Positions 19,429-28,412 of a stretch of 33,202 bases of DNA are shown here, one piece after another. Under the pieces are notes generated by a model. The model did not search any database, was not told where the DNA came from, and saw only the letters and a list, made by a program, of their open reading frames with translations. The translations under genes and the position numbers were made by a program. This DNA is from Pseudomonadota bacterium (GTDB lineage: Bacteria > Pseudomonadota > Gammaproteobacteria > Legionellales > Legionellaceae): the NCBI GenBank assembly GCA_020161725.1, contig JAIUOG010000015.1, forward strand, positions 1-33,202, written 5' to 3'. The stretch's first letter is position 1, and the number at the start of each line of letters is the position of its first letter.

Positions 19429-22104
19429 TTAATTATTTTTGGCTGAATGCTTAACGGTTGTTGAGGGTGAAGCCATAGATATAGGTCCTATCTTGTCAAA
19501 AAAAGCAATTTTGCTTCGAATTCCTGTATCAGGTTCTTTTTCCTCTTTTAAATCATCAGTCGTTGTTTCTCTATTGTCCGAAGATGAACTATCTATACTC
19601 ATTCTCTCCTCAGCATAATTTTTCATATCCTTCTTTCTGCCCCATAAACCAAATAGCCCTTTTCTCCTTTTTTGACTGGAAGGCGGGCTTTCGATATCTG
19701 TTTTTTTATTTAAGTCTTCTTCTACTTGTTTTTTGCCTGCTTCTATTTCTTTACACGCATCTTTAAATTTTTTGACAAAAGTAGGTAAGCTTATTAATTG
19801 TGCTCTTTCAATAACATCAATAATATCACCGTTGCATTTTAAAAATAGATTATCATTATTGAGTGCCATTTGAAGAAAAGCTATGGTGGTGTGATGGTGT
19901 AGATTTTTGCTATCTCCAATTGGATTATTTGGAAATTTTGAAGTGAATTCTTCTCTTAACTCCTGAAATTTTGTTTTAATTTCCTCAATTTTTTTCAATG
20001 TCTTTTTTATTTTTTTGAATGCAAATTGCCAATGGGGGATCAGTTCAGGTGTTTCCTGACATTCTGTTTTAAAATTGCCAAAGACTGATAAAGTATTCTT
20101 TAAGTCCTCCGGGGCAATTAGAGTTGAGCCACGAAGTTCAGCTAATTCTTTATCCATCTCATCAATTTTAACATTTCTAGGACTTAAAGGTGTGGGTGGG
20201 TTGGAAGTACTTGGTCGAGGTATAATGGGAGAAGAACCTTTCCTTAACGATTTAGTTGAATTGGCACGTACCCTCGTTTCTTTAACTTCTGAGCCAATAA
20301 ATTCTTGTGGTTTATTTAGGTTCGCTTGGTAAATAGTTGGTTTGTAAGTACCTGAATCTTTTAATGCCTTTTCAATATCATCACATAACATGGTTGGATC
20401 TAGCTTTAAACCAAAAGAGCCAGGTGTATTATTCGCAGCTAATGCCTGTGCCCTTAGCATATTAAAAAGAAAAATAAAAATAGCATTAAATTTTTCTCTT
20501 TTAGAGCCTGTATCTGTAATTTCAGGTAAGCAATTGTATAAGTCAAAATAGATATACATGGTAAGAATATATAAATCTACAAGACCTGTTCTATCCTTTC
20601 CGCTTTTACAATTCAGTGTTGTAATACCACCTGTTTTCTCCGCAATGATAGTTGAATAGGCAACCTTATAAGCACTAAAGTTACGTCCAGGGTGACTAGT
20701 TGACTTCAATTTTTTAAGATTTGCAGCCGCTTCTTTAATTAAATCCAAGTTTTTTTGCTGTAAGGGGGATAGTGTCTGGCTGCTTACTCTATCGATAAAT
20801 TTTTTCGCATAATCAAGGAGAAGATCTGAATATTTCCAGCGTCCTTGTGCTTTAGATAAGTAGCCATTTAAGGCTGCTATATGACGGAAGCCATTAAGAG
20901 GGTCGTTGCCTGTAAGGATAGTAGCGTTTGGAAAACGAGTTTCTAAAGCTATTTTTTTAACAGCTAATTGTTGCTTTTTAGTTAAGGCTCGATCTTCCTG
21001 GGCTATGGCAACATCACTTAATAATGATTGTACAAAAATAACGGGTTTTAATGAGCCTAAATCAATATTTTCCCATAGTGATTTAATATTCTTATTGGCT
21101 ACAAAATTTTCTAGAAAACTTAAAACTTGGAAAGCATTTGCTTCTGTGTGATAAAACATCTCTTCCTTATCTACACGCATTTCATAAGGAACCATAGTTC
21201 CTGTTCGAAATCCATTAGCGAGTACTTCATATTTTTCACCATCAAATTTTACTAAATAATTCATCCTTGCATTCTGAATACCAGGGATTTGCGACATTGC
21301 GGATGATTGGCTCAAGCTTTCAAAGTAAGACCAGTCTCCATCTAGTTCATCTGGAATAGCGGTTTGCAGCCATCGTTGTTCCCAGCTTTTTAAATAAGTA
21401 AACCAATCAGGTTGTGGATGTGTTTTTATTTTTATAAATTCAGATTTTTGCTCGTCAGTGAGTGTTGTAAAATAGTTATCGAGCTGAAAAAAATGAATAT
21501 CATTAATCGTTGTTTCATTAAGAAATAGTGTATTTTTATTATAATCGGCAACAAAATAACGCTCTGCTATACGGATTTCATTTAAAGCATCATCTTGTTT
21601 AACATTGGCTATTTGAGCCATCGTTGTTGCTAGCTGCGTTATAAATGTTTCTATATCAACTTCTTCTAAATTAGGGTTATAAATCGCTGTAATATAAGAA
21701 TCTAAAAATTTTAGAGCGTCATTACGTGCTGTCTCTTGGGCAAGATTTAAAAAAAGCCCTTGAGATGTATGTATGGCATATAAAATACCAGCAATAATAC
21801 TTAATTGACGAACTTTATAGGCATGCATAGCCATGTTCTTTGTAGCTTCTTCACTTAAGTGAAGTGGTTTTATTGTTTTTACATATCTAACTTGAAAGGG
21901 CGAGCCACTCTCTCCATCTGAATAGTAAAAATGCCTGTACTCAAAAAATTCGGCTGGATATTTTTCTTTTTCATATTTTTTTAATGCTTCTTTAACTTGA
22001 TCAAGCATAAATAAGGCATCATCATTTTTACCATATTCAGTTTTGATGCCATCTTCAACGGGAATGTAGGCAAGTAATTTTTGGATTAATTCAATAATAT
22101 TCAT
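19429..22104 (-). CDS. CX5R phosphoinositide phosphatase-like protein (SopB/SidF type), candidate effector
   Basis: 891 residues, no signal peptide and no clear membrane segment. Residues 499-505, CKSGKDR followed by TG, form the CX5R active site in exactly the form found in Salmonella SopB and Shigella IpgD and close to that of Legionella SidF/SidP (family knowledge). It sits after a hydrophobic strand (TGGITTLN), as expected for the P-loop. The lysines in the loop are typical of enzymes that cleave inositol-ring phosphates. Before it lies a mainly helical 490-residue region. After about 640 come low-complexity Ser/Pro segments (about 640-690), a coiled-coil-prone charged region, and an acid- and serine-rich tail ending in a basic stretch. 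The acidic C-terminal area resembles Dot/Icm secretion signals (inference). No good ribosome site is visible. It lies beside lspE/lspD but is not a known type II component. Confidence 0.8.
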   Translation of the reverse strand: MNIIELIQKLLAYIPVEDGIKTEYGKNDDALFMLDQVKEALKKYEKEKYPAEFFEYRHFYYSDGESGSPFQVRYVKTIKPLHLSEEATKNMAMHAYKVRQLSIIAGILYAIHTSQGLFLNLAQETARNDALKFLDSYITAIYNPNLEEVDIETFITQLATTMAQIANVKQDDALNEIRIAERYFVADYNKNTLFLNETTINDIHFFQLDNYFTTLTDEQKSEFIKIKTHPQPDWFTYLKSWEQRWLQTAIPDELDGDWSYFESLSQSSAMSQIPGIQNARMNYLVKFDGEKYEVLANGFRTGTMVPYEMRVDKEEMFYHTEANAFQVLSFLENFVANKNIKSLWENIDLGSLKPVIFVQSLLSDVAIAQEDRALTKKQQLAVKKIALETRFPNATILTGNDPLNGFRHIAALNGYLSKAQGRWKYSDLLLDYAKKFIDRVSSQTLSPLQQKNLDLIKEAAANLKKLKSTSHPGRNFSAYKVAYSTIIAEKTGGITTLNCKSGKDRTGLVDLYILTMYIYFDLYNCLPEITDTGSKREKFNAIFIFLFNMLRAQALAANNTPGSFGLKLDPTMLCDDIEKALKDSGTYKPTIYQANLNKPQEFIGSEVKETRVRANSTKSLRKGSSPIIPRPSTSNPPTPLSPRNVKIDEMDKELAELRGSTLIAPEDLKNTLSVFGNFKTECQETPELIPHWQFAFKKIKKTLKKIEEIKTKFQELREEFTSKFPNNPIGDSKNLHHHTTIAFLQMALNNDNLFLKCNGDIIDVIERAQLISLPTFVKKFKDACKEIEAGKKQVEEDLNKKTDIESPPSSQKRRKGLFGLWGRKKDMKNYAEERMSIDSSSSDNRETTTDDLKEEKEPDTGIRSKIAFFDKIGPISMASPSTTVKHSAKNN

Positions 22105-22172
22105 AGATAATAAAAAAGGGACAGAAAGTGAGATATTGTCTCACTGTTTGCTTAAGATAATATTAAGGAATC

Positions 22173-23651
22173 TTAGAGAACAGAGGTTACACGAAGGATT
22201 TCAGCAATCGAAGTTTGTCCTGCTAATACCCGTTTAAACCCATCTTCACGGATAGATGGGTTTTTTTTACGTACGTAATTATCTATCGTTTGGATATCTT
22301 CATTGCGATGAATCATGCCTCTTAAACCTTCATCCATTTTAATTAACTCGTAGATACCTACACGACCACGGTAGCCTAAGTAATTGCAATGCTCACAACC
22401 TTTAGATTCAAAGACAGTTAATTCTTTTATGCTTTCAATGCCAATCAGTTTCTTTTCATCTGCAGTTAAATTATGAGGTATTTTGCAATCATCACAAAGT
22501 TTTCTAACTAAGCGTTGAGCAATTAAACCAATAATAGAAGAAGATAATAAAAAGGATTCAACGCCCATATCATGTAAACGAGTGATAGCGCCTAATGCAC
22601 TATTGGTATGCAGGGTAGATAAAACTAAATGGCCTGTTAAACTGGCTTGAACGGCAATTTCAGCGGTTTCCAAATCCCTGATTTCCCCAATCATCACAAT
22701 ATCGGGATCTTGGCGTAAAATGGCTCTTAAGCCCTTGGCAAAGGTCATTTGAATTTTAGTATTCACCTGTGTTTGGCCAATGCCGGGTAAATCATATTCG
22801 ATGGGGTCTTCAATCGTTAAAATATTCCGACTTACTTCATTCAATTCCGTTAACATTGCATATAAGGACGTTGTTTTTCCTGAACCCGTAGGACCTGTTA
22901 CTAAAAGAATGCCATGTGGCTCAGCAATCATTTCACGCATCATTTTTAGTGTATAGTCATTCATGCCTAAAAGACTCAAATCAAGCTTTGCAGCTTGCTT
23001 ATCTAAGATACGTAAAACAATTCTTTCGCCATGGTTTGAGGGAAGAGTAGAAACCCTTACATCAATGTTATGTCCACCAATACGAAGCATAATTCGCCCA
23101 TCTTGAGGTAAGCGCTTCTCTGCGATATCCAATTTAGCCATAACTTTTACCCTTGAAATAACTAAGGGGGCAATGGCTCGTTGAATTTCTAAAACCTCAT
23201 GTAAAACACCATCAATACGATTGCGTACTAAAACACGATTTTCATAAGTTTCAATATGAATATCAGATGCTTTTTGTTTGATTGCTTGAGTAAATAAGGC
23301 ATTTAATAAACGAATAATGGGTGCATCATCCTGGGTATCTAAAAGATCTTCTGTTACAGGTAATTGACCTGCTAATAAAGACAAATCAATATCTTCTTCC
23401 ATATTGAGGGCCGCATCCAAAACAGAGCCTTCAGATTGATATAATTGAGCTAAATGTTGTTGGAAAGCTGCAGAATCAACTTCTTCAAAAGTTAAAGGTG
23501 CATCTAAAAAACGTTTGCTTTCGACAAAACTTTCAAGGCTAGTAGAGGCTAAATGATAAATTATATAGCCTTTATCAAAGGGAAAAGCGACTAAACCTTG
23601 GTTCTTTGCAAAGAGATAGGGAAGGCGTTTAGGCGTATCTTGATTATCCAT
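22173..23651 (-). CDS. lspE: Type II secretion ATPase GspE / LspE
   Basis: Cytoplasmic hexameric ATPase that drives pseudopilus assembly. 492 residues. The N1/N2 domain is followed by the Walker A motif GPTGSGKT (253-260), the Asp box around EDPIEYDLPGIGQTQV (281-296), Walker B DIVMIGEIRD (317-326) and the His box STLHTN (345-350). The zinc-binding tetracysteine Cys386-x2-Cys389 and Cys419-x2-Cys422 that separates GspE from PilT is present. The RLPQDGRI signature of GspE/PilB also appears. It begins three bases after the lspD stop, so the two are translationally coupled. The symbol follows the Legionella name; gspE is the general name. Confidence 0.96.
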   Translation of the reverse strand: MDNQDTPKRLPYLFAKNQGLVAFPFDKGYIIYHLASTSLESFVESKRFLDAPLTFEEVDSAAFQQHLAQLYQSEGSVLDAALNMEEDIDLSLLAGQLPVTEDLLDTQDDAPIIRLLNALFTQAIKQKASDIHIETYENRVLVRNRIDGVLHEVLEIQRAIAPLVISRVKVMAKLDIAEKRLPQDGRIMLRIGGHNIDVRVSTLPSNHGERIVLRILDKQAAKLDLSLLGMNDYTLKMMREMIAEPHGILLVTGPTGSGKTTSLYAMLTELNEVSRNILTIEDPIEYDLPGIGQTQVNTKIQMTFAKGLRAILRQDPDIVMIGEIRDLETAEIAVQASLTGHLVLSTLHTNSALGAITRLHDMGVESFLLSSSIIGLIAQRLVRKLCDDCKIPHNLTADEKKLIGIESIKELTVFESKGCEHCNYLGYRGRVGIYELIKMDEGLRGMIHRNEDIQTIDNYVRKKNPSIREDGFKRVLAGQTSIAEILRVTSVL

Positions 23652-23654
23652 GTT

Positions 23655-26054
23655 TTATTTTGTCATTAGAACCACCTCTTTGGGAGGTCGGCTAAAAGGT
23701 CTTGGTAAGTCTGGTTGACTTAAGGCTGGTAAAATCATGTCCTTATTACCTTCATTGAAGGGCTCTGGTCTTAACCAGTCTAATTCATAACGACGTATAT
23801 CATTATATTTCGAGCCAGTCACATTTAGATTGTCGCGTTCTGTTCTTAGGATTTGCGGGCGAATAAAGACCATCAAAACCCGTTTTTCATAATGATTAAT
23901 ATTATGTTGAAATAATTTGCCTACCGCTGGAATATCGCCTAAGACAGGTAGCTTATTATTGTTATCGCCTAGGCTATTTTGAATTAAACCACCTAAAACA
24001 ACGATATCGCCACTGTCAACATGTACGGAGGTCACAATGCTACTAATATCAAAGGTTGGGTTGGTTGTATTTAAATTAGATGCGGGATCAATGGTGTCGT
24101 TACCTTGGTCAATTTGTAGTTGAATACCACGACCACGTGTGATTTGTGGTCTTACATAAAGGTGCAAGGCAACGTTAACTCTATCAAAGGTGACATAGGG
24201 GCTTGCAGTAGTGGTACCACCCGCATTATTAGGATAGGTTGTTGAGGCAACCGAAACCTGCTTACCTACTAGAATTTTAGCCTGCCTATTATCAAGCACA
24301 ACAACAGAAGGTGTGGATAAAATATTTGCCTTTTGTTGAGTTGCTAGGGCGTAAATTTGAGCTTGAAAATCTTTTAACGAAGTATGTGAATTTAAGATAG
24401 CAAAACCAGGTCTAAAGTTAGCCGCAGATTTAGTTTGTGCCTGAGTTCCCCATTCAATACCTAAACTTTTAACATCACTTTCATTAACTTCAGCAACTAA
24501 GGCCTCAATAAGTAATTGAGCTGGTTTAATGTCTAATTGGCTAATCACCGATTTTAATATACGAATAAGGCTAGCTGGTGCATTAATAATCACAGAATTA
24601 GTATTGGGTTCTGCAATGATTTGAATATTAGGTTTTGTAGTACCTTCATTTTTGGTACTTACCTCTACTGTATTTAAGCTATTTGTATCAGGTCGAGGCG
24701 TACTTTGTGCGGGAGTGAAATACCCATTATTGTTATTATTAGTACTTGAAGTACCATTCGCTAAATTAGAAGCAGGATTCGTACTATCTAATTCGGGTCT
24801 TGTTATTGTGCCGACAGTTGTTCCAACATTACCGCTAAAATTAGCCTGGGCTATACCTGCCAAAATAGGCACTAAATCTTGAGCACGTAGATAATTTAAA
24901 TAAACAACCTGCGTATTGGAATCACGTCCATTCAAGCTTTGCTTATCCAATTGATTAATTAATAAGCGAAGGCGTATGCGTTCTGTTTTATTACCACTGA
25001 CTAAAATAGCATTTGATCTATCATCTGCTGCGATGGTTGTTTGTGAGTGCACGGAAGCACCGGGTTGGACTTTAACTAGATCTTTTAGGGTTGCTGCTAC
25101 ATCCATAGCGAGTGCATACCTTAAATGTACCATATCAATACCGCTACTTGATGAACTATCAACCTGTCGAATAATGCGTGCCATTTGCTTAATATTAGAG
25201 GCTCTACCAGAAAGAATAAGCATATTGGAAGGGCCGTAAGCAGAAACACTAGACCACTGTGGCATAAGAGGGCGTAATACAGGTACTAATTGATCAGCGG
25301 GTACATAGTGAACCGGAATAACAGCCACCATCATGTCATCGCCTTGCGGCGGATTTTTCATTTCATTTAACAGGTCAGGTGACATGGTTTTGGCATCAAT
25401 ATTAGGTACAATTTTAATAATTCTGCCACTAGGAATTGCTGCATAGCCAGATACTTGCAACATGGATAAGAATACTTGGTAGAGTTCCTTATCAGACATT
25501 GGTTTTGTAGCAACGATAGAAATTTTACCTTGGACTCTGGGGTCAACAATAAAGCTTTTTCCGGTAATTCTTGAAACCTCATCGATAACTGCTCTGATAT
25601 CTGCACCACGTAAATTCCATATTTTACCGTTTAATTGCGGAGGCGTTGAATCCAGCGAAGGCATTCCATTTTGCGATTCATCATTTTGTGGCTCATTCGA
25701 AAAGTCTTCTTCTTTAGCTTCTGCATTTGAAATAATGGGTTCTGAAGGGAGTTGCCCGTTTACTTCAGCTCTTAGTTTATTTTGTATTTCTCTTGCTGCA
25801 AGATAATTATGGTAGGGGCCTATATTAACGAAATAGGATTTTTGGTTATCTGGTTTTTCTATATTAATCGGTTCGTGGATATCTGAAGATAACTTAAATT
25901 TCAATTGCAATGCATTATTTCCCTGCGCAAAAGGGCCAACCTGCAAAAGATAGGTTGGTTTCCCATCGGCAGTTTGGTTTTTTATAGTGACATCAAGTGA
26001 ATAACTTGTTGTGGCATATAAAAAGGCTAGTAGGTAAAATGCATATTTTCGCAT
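23655..26054 (-). CDS. lspD: Type II secretion outer-membrane secretin GspD / LspD
   Basis: Forms the outer-membrane channel of type II secretion. 799 residues with a signal peptide (MRKYAFYLLAFLYATTSYS). Residues about 33-96 hold two SPOR-like half-motifs (YLLQVGPFAQGNNALQLKFKL and YFVNIGPYHNYLAAREIQ), not part of the textbook GspD core. The N0 domain begins near 143 (IWNLRGADIRAVIDEVSRIT), followed by N1-N3 with an Asn/Thr/Ser-rich linker near 425-470 inside N3. The secretin barrel starts around ILSTPSVVVLDNRQAKILVG and ends with VVLGGLIQNS and KLPVLGDIPAVGKLF. It is first in the lspD-lspE unit; other gsp genes are not in the window, as in Legionella, where the system is scattered. Confidence 0.95.
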   Translation of the reverse strand: MRKYAFYLLAFLYATTSYSLDVTIKNQTADGKPTYLLQVGPFAQGNNALQLKFKLSSDIHEPINIEKPDNQKSYFVNIGPYHNYLAAREIQNKLRAEVNGQLPSEPIISNAEAKEEDFSNEPQNDESQNGMPSLDSTPPQLNGKIWNLRGADIRAVIDEVSRITGKSFIVDPRVQGKISIVATKPMSDKELYQVFLSMLQVSGYAAIPSGRIIKIVPNIDAKTMSPDLLNEMKNPPQGDDMMVAVIPVHYVPADQLVPVLRPLMPQWSSVSAYGPSNMLILSGRASNIKQMARIIRQVDSSSSSGIDMVHLRYALAMDVAATLKDLVKVQPGASVHSQTTIAADDRSNAILVSGNKTERIRLRLLINQLDKQSLNGRDSNTQVVYLNYLRAQDLVPILAGIAQANFSGNVGTTVGTITRPELDSTNPASNLANGTSSTNNNNNGYFTPAQSTPRPDTNSLNTVEVSTKNEGTTKPNIQIIAEPNTNSVIINAPASLIRILKSVISQLDIKPAQLLIEALVAEVNESDVKSLGIEWGTQAQTKSAANFRPGFAILNSHTSLKDFQAQIYALATQQKANILSTPSVVVLDNRQAKILVGKQVSVASTTYPNNAGGTTTASPYVTFDRVNVALHLYVRPQITRGRGIQLQIDQGNDTIDPASNLNTTNPTFDISSIVTSVHVDSGDIVVLGGLIQNSLGDNNNKLPVLGDIPAVGKLFQHNINHYEKRVLMVFIRPQILRTERDNLNVTGSKYNDIRRYELDWLRPEPFNEGNKDMILPALSQPDLPRPFSRPPKEVVLMTK

Positions 26055-26214
26055 CGAATTCGCGAAGGAAAAATAAACGGTCAGAACATCATAACTAAAA
26101 TTAAGAAGATTCCATAGCTTTTTCTGTGAAAGGATTATTAAGAAGGTAGCTACCTTGATAGAACCTGGGTTTTGCTTTGCTAGATAGCCAATTTTTAAGG
26201 CATTCTAAAGATAC

Positions 26215-26241
26215 TTGCACAGACAAAACTTGTCTGTGCAA
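26215..26241 (-). terminator. Perfect 12-pair hairpin after the M48 protease gene
   Basis: TTGCACAGACAA (26215-26226) and TTGTCTGTGCAA (26230-26241) pair without mismatch around AAC. On the minus strand it begins four bases after the protease stop. No long T-run follows, so it may be a terminator of unusual kind or an RNA-stabilising end. Confidence 0.65.
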
Positions 26242-26245
26242 AACG

Positions 26246-27658
26246 CTAGTTTTCAGATAAAAACTTTATTTCATCTAACATGGCAGATATTCTTGCCTGA
26301 AGATAAACATCATTCTTAGCTAGTTTCTGAGCCATTTTAAGTTGACCTATGGCATCTCTTTTTCGCCCTTGTAAAAGCTGGCATTTCGCTGCTGTAAAAT
26401 AAGCGTAGGATTTATGATTGGCTGCAGCTTCAGCCCTTGCATGTTGTTCACAAAGATGAAGATCATTTTTAAAAATACGAGACCCTTTTAAAAATATATA
26501 GGCCGCTTTTTCTGCGCGATTAGCCATTAAAAGGCTTCGGCCATAGGTCATAAAAACAGCATAATTTTCAGGATAATTTTTATTTAAACTCTCTAATCGA
26601 CTAAGACCTGCTTCAAATTGTTTGGAACCAATTTCTGATTCAGCCATAGCAAGTTGGTAGAAAAGGTTAGAGGAATCGTTATCTAGCAAGGGCTTAATCA
26701 CAGTCTCGGCTTCCTGAAAACGGTTCATATTAATTAAAGTTAAAACATAGCCATATCGGCAAGCGATATTGGTATTATGATGCGGGCATTTATGTTGATA
26801 GTAATCAAGGGCTTTTTTCGAGTTATCTGACATGGATACACGAACTATTTCTTTAAATAAATGATAGTTTAAATTGTCTTCATATTCCCTTTTGGCAATT
26901 CGCTCACTGCGGCTTTCTGCTTCTGCAATTCTATCCTCATCAAGAGGGTGAGTACGTAAGATGGCAGGCACATTGGCTGTGTAATAATAACGTGAATTTT
27001 GTTGCATTTTTTTGAAGAAACCAGCCATACCCTTGGGGTTTAAACCTGATTTAATTAGCATATCAATACCAATTCTATCCGCTTCCTTTTCTTTAGAACG
27101 GGTAAAATTAATATTATCCTGGCTAAAACCTGATAAGGAAGCCATAAGTGCACCAGAACCTAAACTAGGATTGATAACACCTAAAGCTAATGAGGCAAGT
27201 ACTGAGGCTAGCATTGGAATTTGCATCTGTTTTTGATGCTCAATCATCGAATAAAGATGATGCTGCCTTACATGTGCTATTTCATGCGCCATAACAGCAG
27301 CCAGTTCAGATTCATTTTCAGTCGCTAAAATCAACTGTGTATTGATACCTATATAACCACCTGGTCCTGCAAAGGCATTTATCTCATTTGATTTTACAAT
27401 GAAAAAATAAGGTGTTGGAATAGGTGCAAAGCGAGAAAGCCTTTTCCCTAAGTGGTTTAAATATTGATTAGCTAAAGCATTTCTTTCAACGCTATCTGAT
27501 TGGTTGATTAGCTGAATAAATTCTTTTTCTAACTCTTCAAGTTCTTTTGTAGAATAGGGTGTTAACGCATAGCTATTAGTCAAATAGGATAAAAAGCTGA
27601 TTAAAAAACAAAATGTTTTTAATAAAGGGCTTTTTTTAAACAATCTAAATAAACTCAT
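26246..27658 (-). CDS. BepA/YfgC-like periplasmic M48 metalloprotease with TPR region
   Basis: 470 residues with an N-terminal signal peptide (to about Ala31). The M48 zinc site is HEIAH (125-129) with the third ligand in EADRIG (Glu192); NAFAGPGGYIGINTQLI (94-110) is the conserved strand preceding it. From about 255 the protein is a run of TPR-like helical repeats (YQHKCPHHN, FQEAETVIKPLL, FEAGLSRLESLN, AEKAAYIFLKG, and so on). This layout matches BepA, which degrades stalled LptD and BAM substrates in the periplasm. Orthology to BepA is likely but not proven; other M48-TPR paralogues exist. It is followed by a strong hairpin and then lspD-lspE on the same strand. Confidence 0.9.
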   Translation of the reverse strand: MSLFRLFKKSPLLKTFCFLISFLSYLTNSYALTPYSTKELEELEKEFIQLINQSDSVERNALANQYLNHLGKRLSRFAPIPTPYFFIVKSNEINAFAGPGGYIGINTQLILATENESELAAVMAHEIAHVRQHHLYSMIEHQKQMQIPMLASVLASLALGVINPSLGSGALMASLSGFSQDNINFTRSKEKEADRIGIDMLIKSGLNPKGMAGFFKKMQQNSRYYYTANVPAILRTHPLDEDRIAEAESRSERIAKREYEDNLNYHLFKEIVRVSMSDNSKKALDYYQHKCPHHNTNIACRYGYVLTLINMNRFQEAETVIKPLLDNDSSNLFYQLAMAESEIGSKQFEAGLSRLESLNKNYPENYAVFMTYGRSLLMANRAEKAAYIFLKGSRIFKNDLHLCEQHARAEAAANHKSYAYFTAAKCQLLQGRKRDAIGQLKMAQKLAKNDVYLQARISAMLDEIKFLSEN

Positions 27659-27883
27659 TATGTTATCTAGGTAATTGCAGACTTTGAAGAGTATAACATA
27701 GCTGGTTTTATAGGACTAAGTCTATAAAAAAGCCTTGTCCTAAGAAAATGATTACGAGTAATGGAAGTAAAAAGGTTGTCATGAGAATACTTAAAGGCTC
27801 TTATCTTTCTAATATTTTTTGAAAATACAGTGAATAAGTATGATTAAATGGCTATGTTGATAGATAAAATAGGCAACTGAGTT

Positions 27884-27889
27884 TATAAT
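27884..27889 (+). promoter_or_regulatory. Consensus -10 box before the small membrane protein
   Basis: TATAAT lies 35 bases before the ATG at 27924. The -35 region at 17 bases' spacing (TAGATA) is weak, while TTGATA sits 21 bases upstream, so promoter strength is uncertain. Confidence 0.4.
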
Positions 27890-27923
27890 GCACACTATTT
27901 TATAGTAAAGGGCAACTAAATCT

Positions 27924-28202
27924 ATGTTTTACAAATTTAGGCAAAACAATCTTAAAATAATAACACTAGGGACTCTAGCAACTCTTATGGGAATGGCCTT
28001 TACCGCAACCAAAATTATGGATCCCGAAGAATATTCAACAAAAGTATTACTAACAGGATTATCAATTAGTATAGTGGCTCTTTATATCTATGCTAGCACA
28101 TTACCATCTAAACCTAAGGTTGTTTATAAGGAATATCAACCTGCTGAAGATGGCAAAGAAAATGGTTTTTACCTACTTGCAACCAGTTCGCCAGGCATTT
28201 GA
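27924..28202 (+). CDS. Small two-helix membrane protein of unknown function
   Basis: 92 residues with two hydrophobic helices (about 11-29 and 39-58), a short loop DPEEYSTK between them, and a Lys/Tyr/Glu-rich tail (KPKVVYKEYQPAEDGKENG). AAGGGC lies about eleven bases before the ATG and a TATAAT box lies upstream. A hairpin that includes the stop codon follows (28198-28240). I do not recognise the family. The predicted topology places both ends on the same side. It stands alone between the divergent M48 protease and the riboflavin operon. Confidence 0.65.
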   Translation: MFYKFRQNNLKIITLGTLATLMGMAFTATKIMDPEEYSTKVLLTGLSISIVALYIYASTLPSKPKVVYKEYQPAEDGKENGFYLLATSSPGI

Positions 28203-28240
28203 GGCTTTATGACCTGTCATAGCCAATAGCAGGCCTCAAA
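28198..28240 (+). terminator. Hairpin ending the small-protein gene
   Basis: TTTGAGGC (28198-28205) pairs with GCCTCAAA (28233-28240), and an inner ATGA/TCAT stem is possible. The left arm contains the stop codon. No T-run follows, so termination is only probable. Confidence 0.5.
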
Positions 28241-28412
28241 GATTATGTGGCATGATGATTAGTTGGCTCTATGACTTTCTTTTTCCGCACAAGCTTTTTT
28301 TAAATTCGCAATAGAAAGCTTGGTCAAAAAAATCAAATCGCCTAAAATCTCGCATTTTGAAAAAACTTGGGTATATATTATCATCAGTTGCTTTTTTAGA
28401 GCGATTTCATTG
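28241..28412 (+). promoter_or_regulatory. Leader region before ribD
   Basis: About 170 bases with AAGCTTT (28291-28297) inverted as AAAGCTT (28315-28321) and a T-rich stretch inside. I looked for, and did not see, the conserved FMN-riboswitch core (AGGGGC-type blocks). An AT-rich TATATATT near 28370 could be part of a promoter. Confidence 0.3.

Noticed and set aside
28320..28412. 31-residue N-terminal extension of RibD from TTG
   Set aside because: The extension is hydrophobic and unlike RibD; ATG at 28413 gives a standard N-terminus.
28241..28412. FMN riboswitch before ribD
   Set aside because: No conserved FMN aptamer blocks could be found in this short leader.
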